From positions 1-64,000 of the forward strand of contig NZ_PAQR01000005.1 of the NCBI RefSeq assembly GCF_002709775.1: DNA of 64,000 nt, in the 5' to 3' direction. Positions 1 through 8,193 of the stretch are shown one piece after another (the stretch's first letter is position 1; every line of letters begins with the position of its first letter). The notes under the pieces are model-generated. The model made no database searches and was not told where the DNA came from. It saw only the letters and a program-made list of their open reading frames with translations. Source of the stretch: Thalassospira sp. GTDB lineage: Bacteria > Pseudomonadota > Alphaproteobacteria > Rhodospirillales > Thalassospiraceae. A program made the translations under genes and the position numbers.

Positions 1-50
1 CTCAATAAAGCGCTTGTTTTCGCGCTGTTTACGAACCGGTGTTTTTGCCC

Positions 51-279
51 CCTCTGTCCCTTGACCTGAGATTATCCGCCAGTGCCCGATCAAGATCGGC
101 CAAATGGCGTTCATCCTTCGGTGGAAACCTTTATGCGCCTTCTCCCTGACGCTTATTGGTTTCTCTCTCCAGAGCCTCTATCCGTGACGGTCCATCTGCC
201 TGAGAGTGTTTATGAGGCATTGCTCCTTCGGCGCCGGGCATCATGCAAGTCGCGTGATATCCGAACTCTCCCGTCACGG
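51..279 (-). promoter_or_regulatory. Tandem glycine riboswitch (two aptamers)
   Basis: Read on the minus strand, two copies of the glycine aptamer signature follow one another. Aptamer 1 (279 down to 182) is closed by a perfect 9-bp stem, CCGTGACGG at both ends in opposite sense. It contains GGAGAG-type, CCGAAGGAGCAA and ACTCTCAGGCAGATGGACC elements. Aptamer 2 (about 175 down to 51) contains GGAGAGA, CCGAAGGATGAACGCC and ATCTCAGG followed by GGGACAGAGG. Tandem glycine aptamers bind glycine and usually switch on glycine cleavage genes (gcvT and others) or control a glycine transporter. The regulated gene would begin left of position 1 and is not visible. Confidence 0.92.
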
Positions 280-325
280 TGCGAAATGGCATTTCTGCCA
301 CCTCTGAGGTTCACCGTCAGATTGA

Positions 326-354
326 ACACTATCTGTGTCTTTAGACACTGTCAA
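326..354 (-). promoter_or_regulatory. Likely promoter of the riboswitch transcript
   Basis: On the minus strand a perfect -35 hexamer TTGACA (354-349) is followed, after exactly 17 bases, by TAGTGT (331-326), a plausible -10. Transcription would start about 40 bases before aptamer 1. The spacer contains the inverted repeat GTGTCT-TT-AGACAC (335-348), which could be an operator. Confidence 0.55.
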
Positions 355-556
355 AAGAACTGGTTTGCATCTGCAAAATTTTCTGTGCCGAATGCTGTTA
401 AGCACCGGTAATCGTGCTAGATTGCCCGTGTAATTCATGTACCTGTCATGCGCGAAGGTTCGCCCACCCTGTTCGCATGGCAGGATTGATGGCGAAATAT
501 CCCCTAAGTCACCATATTTACGGGACATTCAGCCTTTTCCTTTATCTGTGGGGTTT

Positions 557-2149
557 ATGAACGTGACTGTATCGAATTCCGTAAAGCGCCCGCGCCCTGT
601 GGTGCTGTGCATTCTGGACGGCTGGGGTTATCGCGAAGAAAGCAAGAACAACGCTGTTGCGCTTGCCAACACGCCTGTCTGGGATGACCTTTACGCCAAT
701 AATCCGACCGGCTTCCTCAAGGCCTGCGGTCTGGACGTTGGCCTGCCCGAAGGTCAGATGGGCAACTCGGAAGTCGGTCACATGAACCTGGGTGCTGGTC
801 GCGTGGTCATGCAGGAACTGCCGAAAATTGACGAAGCCGTCAAAACCGGCACCATCGGCGAAACCGACACCGTCAAAAAAATCATCGCAAAACTTTCCGA
901 TTCCAAGGGCGTTTGCCACATTGCCGGTCTTCTGTCCGAAGGCGGGGTGCATTCCCATCAGGCCCATATGGCCGCCCTTGCCAAAATCGTTGCGGGTGCT
1001 GGGGTCCCGGTGAAAATCCACGCCTATCTTGATGGTCGCGATACGCCGCCGAAAAGTGCAGCCAAATTCCTTGAGAAATTCCGCGCCCTTCTTGGTGATG
1101 CCAATGTTGAAATCGCAACCATCACCGGTCGCTATTACGCGATGGATCGTGACAACCGTTGGGAACGTGTGAGCCAAGCCTATTTCGCCATGGTTCAGGG
1201 CACCAACTATGCCGATGGCCGCACAGCAGAAAGTGCCGAAGCCGCGATTGCCAATGCCTATGCATCGGACACCACCGACGAATTCGTTCTGCCGACCGTG
1301 ATTGGCGATTATGCCGGCATGAAGGATGGCGACGGCCTTCTGATGACCAATTTCCGCGCCGACCGTGCGCGTGAAATTCTCGCAGCCCTGTGTGCGCCCG
1401 AATTTGACGGCTTTGATCGTGGCACCCCGGTGAAGTTCGCGGTTCAGGCCGGTATGGTCGAATATTCGTCCGAACATGCCAAATACATGGATGCGATCTA
1501 TCCGCCGCAGACCCTGCCAAATATCTTTGGCGAAGTGGTTTCCAAGGCCGGCATGAAGCAGCTGCGCATCGCCGAAACCGAAAAATACCCGCATGTGTCG
1601 TTCTTCTTTAACGGCGGCGAAGAACAGGTATTTGAAGGCGAAGACCGCATTCTGGTCGCATCGCCAAAGGTCGCGACCTATGACCTGCAGCCGGAAATGT
1701 CCGCACCGGAAGTGACCGAAAAGCTGGTGGCGGCCATCAAGTCGGAAAAATACGACACCATTATCCTCAACTTTGCCAACCCGGACATGGTCGGCCATAG
1801 CGGCATCCTTGAAGCAGCCATGAAGGCGGCCGAGGCGGTCGACACCTGCCTTGGCAAGGTGATTGACGCCATCAAATCGGTCGGTGGCGTTGCCTTTGTC
1901 ACTGCCGATCACGGCAACTGCGAAGTGATGGTCGATCCCGAAACCGGCGAACCGCACACGGCACACACGCTTAATCTCGTTCCGACCATCCTTGTTAACG
2001 GTCCGGAAGGGGTAACATTGGAAGATGGCCGTCTGGCCGATGTCGCACCGACCCTGCTGCAATTGCTGGGCGTGCCGCAACCGGCCGAGATGACCGGAAA
2101 ACCCTTGCTTAAGGGCCTGAAACAGAATGACGCGCTTCTTGCGAGCTAA
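557..2149 (+). CDS. gpmI: 2,3-bisphosphoglycerate-independent phosphoglycerate mutase
   Basis: Cytosolic enzyme interconverting 3- and 2-phosphoglycerate in glycolysis and gluconeogenesis; the family uses two Mn ions and a phosphoserine intermediate. The 530-residue product has every family signature: DGWG near the start, GNSEVGH with the catalytic serine, LSEGGVHSH, DGRDTPP, GRYYAMDRDNRW, NFRADRAREI and the C-terminal metal motif ADHGNCE. I chose the ATG at 557 because it is preceded by GTGGGG and gives the normal short N-terminus. An in-frame ATG at 437 would add 40 residues without family resemblance. The last 23 bases overlap the next gene, so the two are probably co-transcribed. Confidence 0.97.
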   Translation: MNVTVSNSVKRPRPVVLCILDGWGYREESKNNAVALANTPVWDDLYANNPTGFLKACGLDVGLPEGQMGNSEVGHMNLGAGRVVMQELPKIDEAVKTGTIGETDTVKKIIAKLSDSKGVCHIAGLLSEGGVHSHQAHMAALAKIVAGAGVPVKIHAYLDGRDTPPKSAAKFLEKFRALLGDANVEIATITGRYYAMDRDNRWERVSQAYFAMVQGTNYADGRTAESAEAAIANAYASDTTDEFVLPTVIGDYAGMKDGDGLLMTNFRADRAREILAALCAPEFDGFDRGTPVKFAVQAGMVEYSSEHAKYMDAIYPPQTLPNIFGEVVSKAGMKQLRIAETEKYPHVSFFFNGGEEQVFEGEDRILVASPKVATYDLQPEMSAPEVTEKLVAAIKSEKYDTIILNFANPDMVGHSGILEAAMKAAEAVDTCLGKVIDAIKSVGGVAFVTADHGNCEVMVDPETGEPHTAHTLNLVPTILVNGPEGVTLEDGRLADVAPTLLQLLGVPQPAEMTGKPLLKGLKQNDALLAS

Positions 2150-3488
2150 ATCAGCTGCGAAGATCGCCCCGTTTGCCATGACCGCTTTTGCGGTGCTGCT
2201 TGCGAACGGGGCAGCGCCTTCTTTTGCCCAATCGCTGCAAAAGGTTGATCAGAAGCTTGATCAACTCGAAAGCCAGCTTTCCGAACAGCAAAAACAGGAA
2301 GAATTCCTGTCGCGTAAATCGCGCGAACTCTGGACCGAAGAACAGGCCCTTCAGTCCGAAGCAATTTCGGTCGCCAGACGGACCCAGCGCCTTGAAACCA
2401 CGCTGACCGATCTGGAAGATCAGCTTGAAACGCTTGAATCCCGTGAAAAGATTGCTGCCACCAGCCTAGAAGACAAGGCTGGGCAATATGCCCGCATCCT
2501 GATGGCCCTGCAGCGACTTTCCACCACCCCGCCCGAAGCTGTGATTGCCCTGCCGACCTCGCCGCAGGATACCCTGCGTTCTGCGGTCTTGCTGAAGGCC
2601 GCCTTGCCCGGGGTAGAACAACATGCGCGTGATCTGCGCAAGGAACTGGGCGAAATTGCCACCCTGCGTGAAGATATCCGCGAACGCAGAAGCGACTTGG
2701 CATCGGCCACCGAGGAACTACAGCAGGAACGCGCGTCCCTTGCCTCCTTGCTTAATGAAAAGCGCCGCCTGCGCGCCCAGACAGAGGCCGAAGCAGAAGA
2801 AGCCGCCAAGGCTGTCAGCGCACTCGCCGACGAGGCCAAATCGCTGGGCGAGCTGTTGCGCAATCTGCAAAACCGCGCCGAAGGCCTGCCAAATCCAAGG
2901 ATGCGTCCGGAAGTCCGCGTGGCTGCGCGCACCGAACCCGATGCAGATACGCTTGGCGCAACAACAATTGCCAGAAATACACCGCCACCGCCGCCCGAAA
3001 GCAAGACCGATACGGGCAACAGCAGCAGTGGCGATGCCGACACCAGCGAAGAAGAATTCGCCGTTGGCAGTTCAATTACGCTCGCGCAAGGCAACCTCAG
3101 GATGCCTGCCAGCGGTAAAGTGGTTACACTTTTTGGTGAGAAATCACGCGGTCCGGATGGTTTGACCGTAAACCGATCCAAGGGAATTGAGATCAGCACG
3201 CGCGCAAATGCGCAGGTTGTCTCACCTTTTGACGGCAAAGTTGTCTTTGCCGGGCCCTTCCGCGGATACGGCCGACTCTTGATTATCGAACACGGCGAAG
3301 GATACCATAGCCTTATCGCCGGTTTTGATCGGCTGGACAGTGTGGTAGGACAATATCTGTTGGCGGGCGAACCTGTTGGTATTATGGGTGAAACTTCGCC
3401 AAAACTATATCTGGAGATGCGCCAGGACGGGGAAGCAATCAATCCGCTTCCATGGCTGGCCTCGAAAAACGGCAAGGTAAGTGGATGA
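2127..3488 (+). CDS. EnvC-like murein hydrolase activator (degenerate LytM/M23 domain)
   Basis: Predicted periplasmic protein of 453 residues. A signal peptide covers residues 1 to about 35, ending near SFAQ. A long heptad-like coiled coil rich in Glu, Gln, Leu and Arg runs over about 35-250, then a Pro/Ser/Asp-rich linker, then a LytM fold from about 320. Active M23 peptidases carry HxxxD and HxH zinc motifs. Here the equivalent positions read KGIEIS and LYLEMR, so zinc ligands are missing. This matches EnvC and NlpD, which activate amidases during cell separation instead of cutting peptidoglycan. It overlaps gpmI upstream and shares ATGA with ctpA downstream, so translational coupling is likely. 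Confidence 0.88.
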   Translation: MTRFLRAKSAAKIAPFAMTAFAVLLANGAAPSFAQSLQKVDQKLDQLESQLSEQQKQEEFLSRKSRELWTEEQALQSEAISVARRTQRLETTLTDLEDQLETLESREKIAATSLEDKAGQYARILMALQRLSTTPPEAVIALPTSPQDTLRSAVLLKAALPGVEQHARDLRKELGEIATLREDIRERRSDLASATEELQQERASLASLLNEKRRLRAQTEAEAEEAAKAVSALADEAKSLGELLRNLQNRAEGLPNPRMRPEVRVAARTEPDADTLGATTIARNTPPPPPESKTDTGNSSSGDADTSEEEFAVGSSITLAQGNLRMPASGKVVTLFGEKSRGPDGLTVNRSKGIEISTRANAQVVSPFDGKVVFAGPFRGYGRLLIIEHGEGYHSLIAGFDRLDSVVGQYLLAGEPVGIMGETSPKLYLEMRQDGEAINPLPWLASKNGKVSG

Positions 3489-4786
3489 AAACCTCTCGAT
3501 TGGCAGTACTCGCACTCGCGACCGGCATGACTTTCGGCCTTGCGTCGCCAGTTTTGGCGCAATCTTCAACCTCCTCGGCGGAGACCTATCGCCTGCTTAA
3601 TCTGTTCGGCGACGTGTTCGAACAGGTCAAAGGAAAATATGTCGAAGAAGTCGATGACAAACAACTGATCGAAGCGGCCATCAACGGCATGCTGACATCG
3701 CTTGATCCGCATTCCTCCTATCTGAACATGGATAATTTCGAGGAAATGCAGGTCGATACCCGCGGTGAATTTGGCGGTCTTGGCATCGAAGTCACAATGG
3801 AAGACGGCTTTGTCAAAGTCATCGCGCCGATCTATGACACCCCGGCCGAAAAGGCCGGCCTGCAGCCGGGCGACTTCATTACCCATATTGACGGCACCGC
3901 CATTCGTGGCATGACGCTTAATGATGCGGTTGAGATGATGCGTGGCAAGGTCAATACCGACATTGTCCTGACCATCATCCGCAAGGGCGAACAGACGCCG
4001 TTTGACGTCACCCTGACCCGTGCTGTGATCAAGATACAGTCGGTACGCGCCGAACCGAAAGACGATATCGGCTATATCCGCATCACCAAATTCAACGAAC
4101 AGACCTTTAGCGGCCTGCAGCGCGCCATTGCCGACATGCGCGAAGATATCGGCCCGGAAATCAAGGGTCTGGTGATTGACCTGCGTAACAACCCGGGTGG
4201 CCTTCTAGATCAGGCGATCTCGGTTTCCGACGCCTTCCTTGATAAGGGCGAGATCGTCTCGACCCGCCCGCGCGACACCCAGAATACCGAACGCTATAAC
4301 GCACGCACCGGTGATCTGGCCGAAGGCCTGCCGGTGGTTGTGCTGATCAATGATGGCTCTGCCTCGGCATCGGAAATTGTCGCTGGCGCCCTTCAGGATC
4401 ACCGCCGTGCGGTCATCATGGGCACGCGCAGCTTTGGCAAGGGATCGGTTCAGACCATCCTGCCGATGCCGGGCAACGTCGCCCTTCGCCTGACCACGGC
4501 GCGCTATTACACGCCGTCAGGCAAATCCATTCAGGAAGTGGGCATTGTGCCGGACATCATCGTTCCGCAGGCACGTGTCGAGAGCATCGAGGCAGATACC
4601 CGTCGTTCGGAAGCATCCCTTAACGGCGCGCTTCGTAACGAGGACGAAGGCATCACCGATGCGGAACAGGACGCAAATTCCCGCCGTGACGAGGCCGAGC
4701 AGCTGGCAATTGATGATTATCAGCTGTCGCGTGCGCTTGACATGATCCGGGGTATTTCCCTGTTTGGCCCGCGTCCGAACGGGTAA
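3485..4786 (+). CDS. ctpA: C-terminal processing protease, S41 family
   Basis: Periplasmic serine protease of 433 residues that trims or degrades proteins from the C-terminus. A signal peptide ends near SPVLAQ (about residue 25). A PDZ domain spans about 88-175 with the GLGIEV substrate-binding loop. The S41 catalytic domain carries GSASASE with the nucleophile at about Ser294, QD eleven residues later, and SFGKG with the general base Lys319. The 25-residue Ser-Lys spacing equals that of Escherichia coli Prc. I chose the ATG at 3485 because it overlaps the stop of the EnvC-like gene (ATGA) and starts a proper signal peptide. Position next to an amidase activator suggests a role in peptidoglycan enzyme turnover, which is inference. 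Confidence 0.95.
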   Translation: MKTSRLAVLALATGMTFGLASPVLAQSSTSSAETYRLLNLFGDVFEQVKGKYVEEVDDKQLIEAAINGMLTSLDPHSSYLNMDNFEEMQVDTRGEFGGLGIEVTMEDGFVKVIAPIYDTPAEKAGLQPGDFITHIDGTAIRGMTLNDAVEMMRGKVNTDIVLTIIRKGEQTPFDVTLTRAVIKIQSVRAEPKDDIGYIRITKFNEQTFSGLQRAIADMREDIGPEIKGLVIDLRNNPGGLLDQAISVSDAFLDKGEIVSTRPRDTQNTERYNARTGDLAEGLPVVVLINDGSASASEIVAGALQDHRRAVIMGTRSFGKGSVQTILPMPGNVALRLTTARYYTPSGKSIQEVGIVPDIIVPQARVESIEADTRRSEASLNGALRNEDEGITDAEQDANSRRDEAEQLAIDDYQLSRALDMIRGISLFGPRPNG

Positions 4787-4820
4787 GGTTGGGCCTGGCA
4801 TCGTGAAAGACTAGCTGTTC

Positions 4821-6368
4821 GTGTTCAGGAAAATCCTAAATTCCTTGCCGTTCCGAAAGAAGAAGGACGGCGACATCGACGGGGACATGGCCGATGATCT
4901 GGCCGACGACCTTGGCGAGGGGATGACTGACGCCGAAGACGGCGAAGACGTCAATCTCGATGACCTGCCCTTTAACGAACTGCCGATCGAAGTCCAGTTC
5001 AAGAAACTGCCCAAGCGGCCGAAATCACGCCGAAGCTGGCTTTCAAAACTGCTGATCATCACCCTGTTCCTCTCGCCCTTCGGGGCGACGGCCGTTGCCA
5101 TGATCCCCGTACTTGATCCTGAAACCGGCTGGCGCCTGTTCCATGAAGGTAGTCCTGAAACCACAATGACGGTTCCGGGTACCGAGCGCGAACTGCAAGA
5201 AGAAATCGCGCGCGGCGTTCAGGACGTGCAGGATCGCGATCGCGCAGCCCAGGAAGCAGCCAACGGCGCAAATGGCGAAGGTCAATCTGCCGAAGATATC
5301 GCAGGCAACCTTGATGGCGTGTCCGATCTGATTGGCACGCCGGGAGCGACCGACGGCACCGGCGATAGCGCACCTACGCCCGAAGAACTCGCAGCCCTGA
5401 TCGAGGAAGAAGGGTCGCTCGACGAGCCGATCGAGCCCGATCCCCTGCGTCCGGCCCCGTTGCCCGGCCTTGACGAAGAAGGCAGCTTTGGCCGCGTTCC
5501 GCGTATTGGCGATGATGGCACAACACCATTTGATGCCTATAAGCGCCCGTTTGAACTGCCCCAGGACACCCCGGTTGTTGCGGTGATGCTGACCGGTGTG
5601 GGGCTGAATGATCAGCGCACCGAAACCGCCATCAATGATCTGCCGCTGAACATCTCACTGGCGATTTCGCCCTATGCCCGCGATCTGCAAACCGTTGCCC
5701 GCGATGCACGCGCGATGGGCCATGAAGTGTTCCTTGAACTGCCGATGGAGCCGGCCGACTTCCCGCTTTCCGATCCGGGCCCGCGCGCCCTTCTGACGTC
5801 GCTGTCGGAGGGGGAAAACCTTGTCCGTCTGGAATGGCTGATGGCGCGCTTCCCCGGTTATGCCGGTATGGTCAGCCGTCAGGGATCGAAATTTGGCAGT
5901 CTTGATAGCGCCATTCGCCCGGTGATCGAATTCATCTCGCGCACGGGGCTTATGTATGTCGAAGGATCGGGCAGCGGGGTTGCCAGCTACGGCGCACAGT
6001 TGGCGGCAAATGCCGGTACACCAAATGCAATCGGCAATGTCATCATTGATGATGTTCCAAGCCGTCGACAGATAGACAGCCGCCTGAGCGAACTGGTCGA
6101 GATCGCCAAACGCAACGGGGTCGCGGTCGGGATTGCACAATCCTATCCGGTCACGATCCAGCGCCTGCGCAACTGGGCCTTCCGCCTGCGCCGTCAGGGT
6201 GTTGTTCTGGTCCCGGTCAGTGCGATCGCAAGTCAGCAGGTTGCGGCACAATCGGCTGACGAGGCCGAAGCCGCCCGTCAGGAGGCCGAGCAACGCGAAC
6301 GCGAAGCCATGGCTGAGCAAGCCGCCCAGGAAGAAGAAGCCGAACCCGCCAACACAATCGAGAACTAA
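4821..6368 (+). CDS. Divergent polysaccharide deacetylase family protein
   Basis: A 515-residue membrane-anchored protein starting with GTG. An acidic cytoplasmic N-terminus (about 1-70, rich in Asp) precedes one membrane segment at about 75-95. A Glu/Asp/Gly-rich periplasmic linker follows. The divergent polysaccharide deacetylase domain spans about 250-490, with TPVVAVMLTGVGLN, the FLELPMEP strand and GSKFGS near the usual positions. The C-terminus is an Ala/Glu-rich helix. The family keeps the NodB-like barrel but not all catalytic metal ligands, so activity is uncertain. The gene sits 34 bases after ctpA, an arrangement common in alphaproteobacteria that implies an envelope role. The exact substrate is unknown. 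Confidence 0.88.
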   Translation: MFRKILNSLPFRKKKDGDIDGDMADDLADDLGEGMTDAEDGEDVNLDDLPFNELPIEVQFKKLPKRPKSRRSWLSKLLIITLFLSPFGATAVAMIPVLDPETGWRLFHEGSPETTMTVPGTERELQEEIARGVQDVQDRDRAAQEAANGANGEGQSAEDIAGNLDGVSDLIGTPGATDGTGDSAPTPEELAALIEEEGSLDEPIEPDPLRPAPLPGLDEEGSFGRVPRIGDDGTTPFDAYKRPFELPQDTPVVAVMLTGVGLNDQRTETAINDLPLNISLAISPYARDLQTVARDARAMGHEVFLELPMEPADFPLSDPGPRALLTSLSEGENLVRLEWLMARFPGYAGMVSRQGSKFGSLDSAIRPVIEFISRTGLMYVEGSGSGVASYGAQLAANAGTPNAIGNVIIDDVPSRRQIDSRLSELVEIAKRNGVAVGIAQSYPVTIQRLRNWAFRLRRQGVVLVPVSAIASQQVAAQSADEAEAARQEAEQREREAMAEQAAQEEEAEPANTIEN

Positions 6369-6411
6369 GGACAGGCACCCGGCCCAGCCGACCTGTCAGT
6401 CAGGAGCAATC

Positions 6412-6963
6412 ATGGCAAAGGCAAAGAAGTCCGATAAACCCAAACAGACGGAAAACGGCACGCCGGATAAAGTCACGGCTGACGACCTTCCGTATCGTCC
6501 GTGCGTCGGCATTGCGCTTTTTAATGCCGATGGATTGGTCTGGATGGGCAACCGGTTCGGGTTTGAAGGTGCCTGGCAATTACCGCAGGGCGGGATTGAT
6601 GATGGTGAAACCCCGATTGAGGCCGCCCTTCGTGAACTCAAGGAAGAAATCGGCACAGACAAGGCTGAAATCGTTGCCGAAACGCCAAACTGGCTGACCT
6701 ACGATTTGCCTGAACATCTGGTTGGGAAGGCTTTCAAGGGTAAGTATCGTGGCCAGAAGCAGAAATGGATCGCCATGCGCTTTACCGGCAAGGACAAACA
6801 CATCAACATCGATGTGCCAAACCCGGAATTTGACAGCTGGCGCTGGAACGACTTTGCCACCTTGCCCGATCTGATCGTGCCGTTCAAAAGACCGGTTTAT
6901 TTGCAAATCGCAGCCGAATTTCATGATGTACCGCAAAGAATTCGTGAAATGGGTCGGGCATAA
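6412..6963 (+). CDS. rppH: RNA pyrophosphohydrolase (Nudix)
   Basis: Removes pyrophosphate from 5'-triphosphate mRNA ends, preparing them for RNase E-type decay; the same family also hydrolyses dinucleoside polyphosphates. The 183-residue product has a Lys-rich N-terminal extension of about 25 residues. YRPCVGIALFN then opens the Nudix fold, and a complete Nudix box GGIDDGETPIEAALRELKEE lies at about 60-80. GQKQKWIAMRF and the F-x-WRW segment are typical of RppH. The start at 6412 follows TCAGGAGCAATC, a good ribosome binding site. It lies 43 bases after the deacetylase-like gene and may share its transcript. Confidence 0.95.
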   Translation: MAKAKKSDKPKQTENGTPDKVTADDLPYRPCVGIALFNADGLVWMGNRFGFEGAWQLPQGGIDDGETPIEAALRELKEEIGTDKAEIVAETPNWLTYDLPEHLVGKAFKGKYRGQKQKWIAMRFTGKDKHINIDVPNPEFDSWRWNDFATLPDLIVPFKRPVYLQIAAEFHDVPQRIREMGRA

Positions 6964-7041
6964 GACGACGTTTGCGGCTTGATCGCTGCTGAGTTTTCGC
7001 TAGATTTAATAAACAGACATTCGGCTTAGAGGAGTTCCAGC

Positions 7042-7230
7042 ATGGGTATGGATCGGTTGATCTTTGGTGTTCTGACCATTGTGGTCGGTCTTTTCGGCCT
7101 GTTTTACGCGTCAGGTTCGCACGACGGTTATTCCTATTTCGTCGGCTTGACCGTGTTCATTGGTGCCGTGCTGTTCATGTTCCATCTGATCAAGGGCCAC
7201 TATGACCAGCTCGAAGCAGCCGATCACTGA
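7042..7230 (+). CDS. Small hypothetical membrane protein
   Basis: A 62-residue protein with two predicted membrane segments (about 6-24 and 31-51) separated by a short polar turn (SGSHDGYS), and a charged tail ending QLEAADH. GAGGAG lies about ten bases before the ATG and a strong terminator follows, so it looks like a self-contained gene. I do not recognise the family and assign no function. Confidence 0.72.
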   Translation: MGMDRLIFGVLTIVVGLFGLFYASGSHDGYSYFVGLTVFIGAVLFMFHLIKGHYDQLEAADH

Positions 7231-7260
7231 TCGCTGTTTCTGAAGTAACGTCTATTTGCT

Positions 7261-7294
7261 GCGCCCCAACCTCTGGTCTGGGGCGCATGTTTTT
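7261..7294 (+). terminator. Rho-independent terminator of the small membrane protein gene
   Basis: The arms GCGCCCCA (7261-7268) and TGGGGCGC (7279-7286) form a perfect 8-bp stem followed by ATGTTTTTG. Confidence 0.85.
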
Positions 7295-7350
7295 GTGCCT
7301 GCCTCTTCTCAATGCTTCAAACGACTCCCGAAACGCGATAAGACTTCCCC

Positions 7351-8157
7351 ATGAGCAATACACATTGGGACCCTGCCCGTTACGGTTTGTTCGGCAATGA
7401 GCGCCTGCGACCGGCCATTGATCTGATTTCACGTTTGCCCAAACCGGCAAGCGGGTTCTCGCCCCGTCATATTGTCGATCTTGGCTGTGGTCCGGGATCG
7501 GTTACCGCCCTGCTTGTCGACGCATATGGCGCAAGTGATGGCGAAGGACCGCGCATCACGGGTGTTGATTCATCTGACGAGATGCTCGAAACCGCGCGCA
7601 AGCGTTCTGAAAACATCACCTGGCAAAAGGCCGATATCGCCCACTGGCAGCCCGATGAACCGGTGGATTTGCTGTTTTCCAATGCGGCGCTTCATTGGGT
7701 GCCCGATCATTCGAAGCTTTTCCCGCGCCTTCTTGAACATGTCCGCCCTGGCGGCATGATCGCCATTCAGGTGCCCAACAACTTCCTCGCCCCCAGTCAT
7801 CAGCTGATCGGCGAAGCCGGCATGGACTGGCGCAAGGAAGTGGCCACAGCCATGCATGCGGCCCGCATCATGCGCCCGGGTGATTATTTCGATGTTCTGG
7901 CCCCGGTCTGTGACGAGGTCGATCTTTGGCAGACGCAATATTGCCATGTCCTGACCGGTCCGGATGCCGTCTATAACTGGACGAGTTCGACCATCCTGCG
8001 TCCGGTCATGGATGCCCTGCCCGATGACGAGGCACGCGAAAAATTCACCGCGAAATACAAGGAACGCCTTAATCAGGTCTATCCGTCCCGCGATGACGGA
8101 CGTACCCTGTTTCCGTTCAATCGCCTGTTCATGATCGCACGCAAAAAATCCACGTAA
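7351..8157 (+). CDS. tam: Trans-aconitate 2-methyltransferase-like SAM-dependent methyltransferase
   Basis: Class I methyltransferase of 268 residues. The N-terminal WDPARYGLFGNERLRPA block is characteristic of Tam, which methylates trans-aconitate, a by-product that inhibits aconitase. Motif I (VDLGCGPGS) binds S-adenosylmethionine near residue 45. Motifs FSNAALHWVPDH and VRPGGMIAIQVPN complete the fold. Length and motif order agree with Tam, but substrate specificity cannot be read directly, so another small-acid methyltransferase is possible. The ATG has only a weak ribosome binding site. The hydrolase gene follows after 36 bases and may be co-transcribed. Confidence 0.78.
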   Translation: MSNTHWDPARYGLFGNERLRPAIDLISRLPKPASGFSPRHIVDLGCGPGSVTALLVDAYGASDGEGPRITGVDSSDEMLETARKRSENITWQKADIAHWQPDEPVDLLFSNAALHWVPDHSKLFPRLLEHVRPGGMIAIQVPNNFLAPSHQLIGEAGMDWRKEVATAMHAARIMRPGDYFDVLAPVCDEVDLWQTQYCHVLTGPDAVYNWTSSTILRPVMDALPDDEAREKFTAKYKERLNQVYPSRDDGRTLFPFNRLFMIARKKST

Positions 8158-8193
8158 CGACCAGAACCAGACATCCCTGACAAGGAGCACACC

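Noticed and set aside
82-411. Open frame of 109 codons on the plus strand
   Set aside because: It covers the minus-strand glycine riboswitch and has no ribosome binding site or protein-like composition.
542-2179. Long minus-strand frame opposite gpmI
   Set aside because: Antisense shadow of a conserved gene. The translation is rich in His, Gly and Arg without family resemblance.
3088-3485. Active M23 peptidase in the EnvC-like protein
   Set aside because: The zinc-binding histidine motifs are replaced, so catalysis is unlikely.
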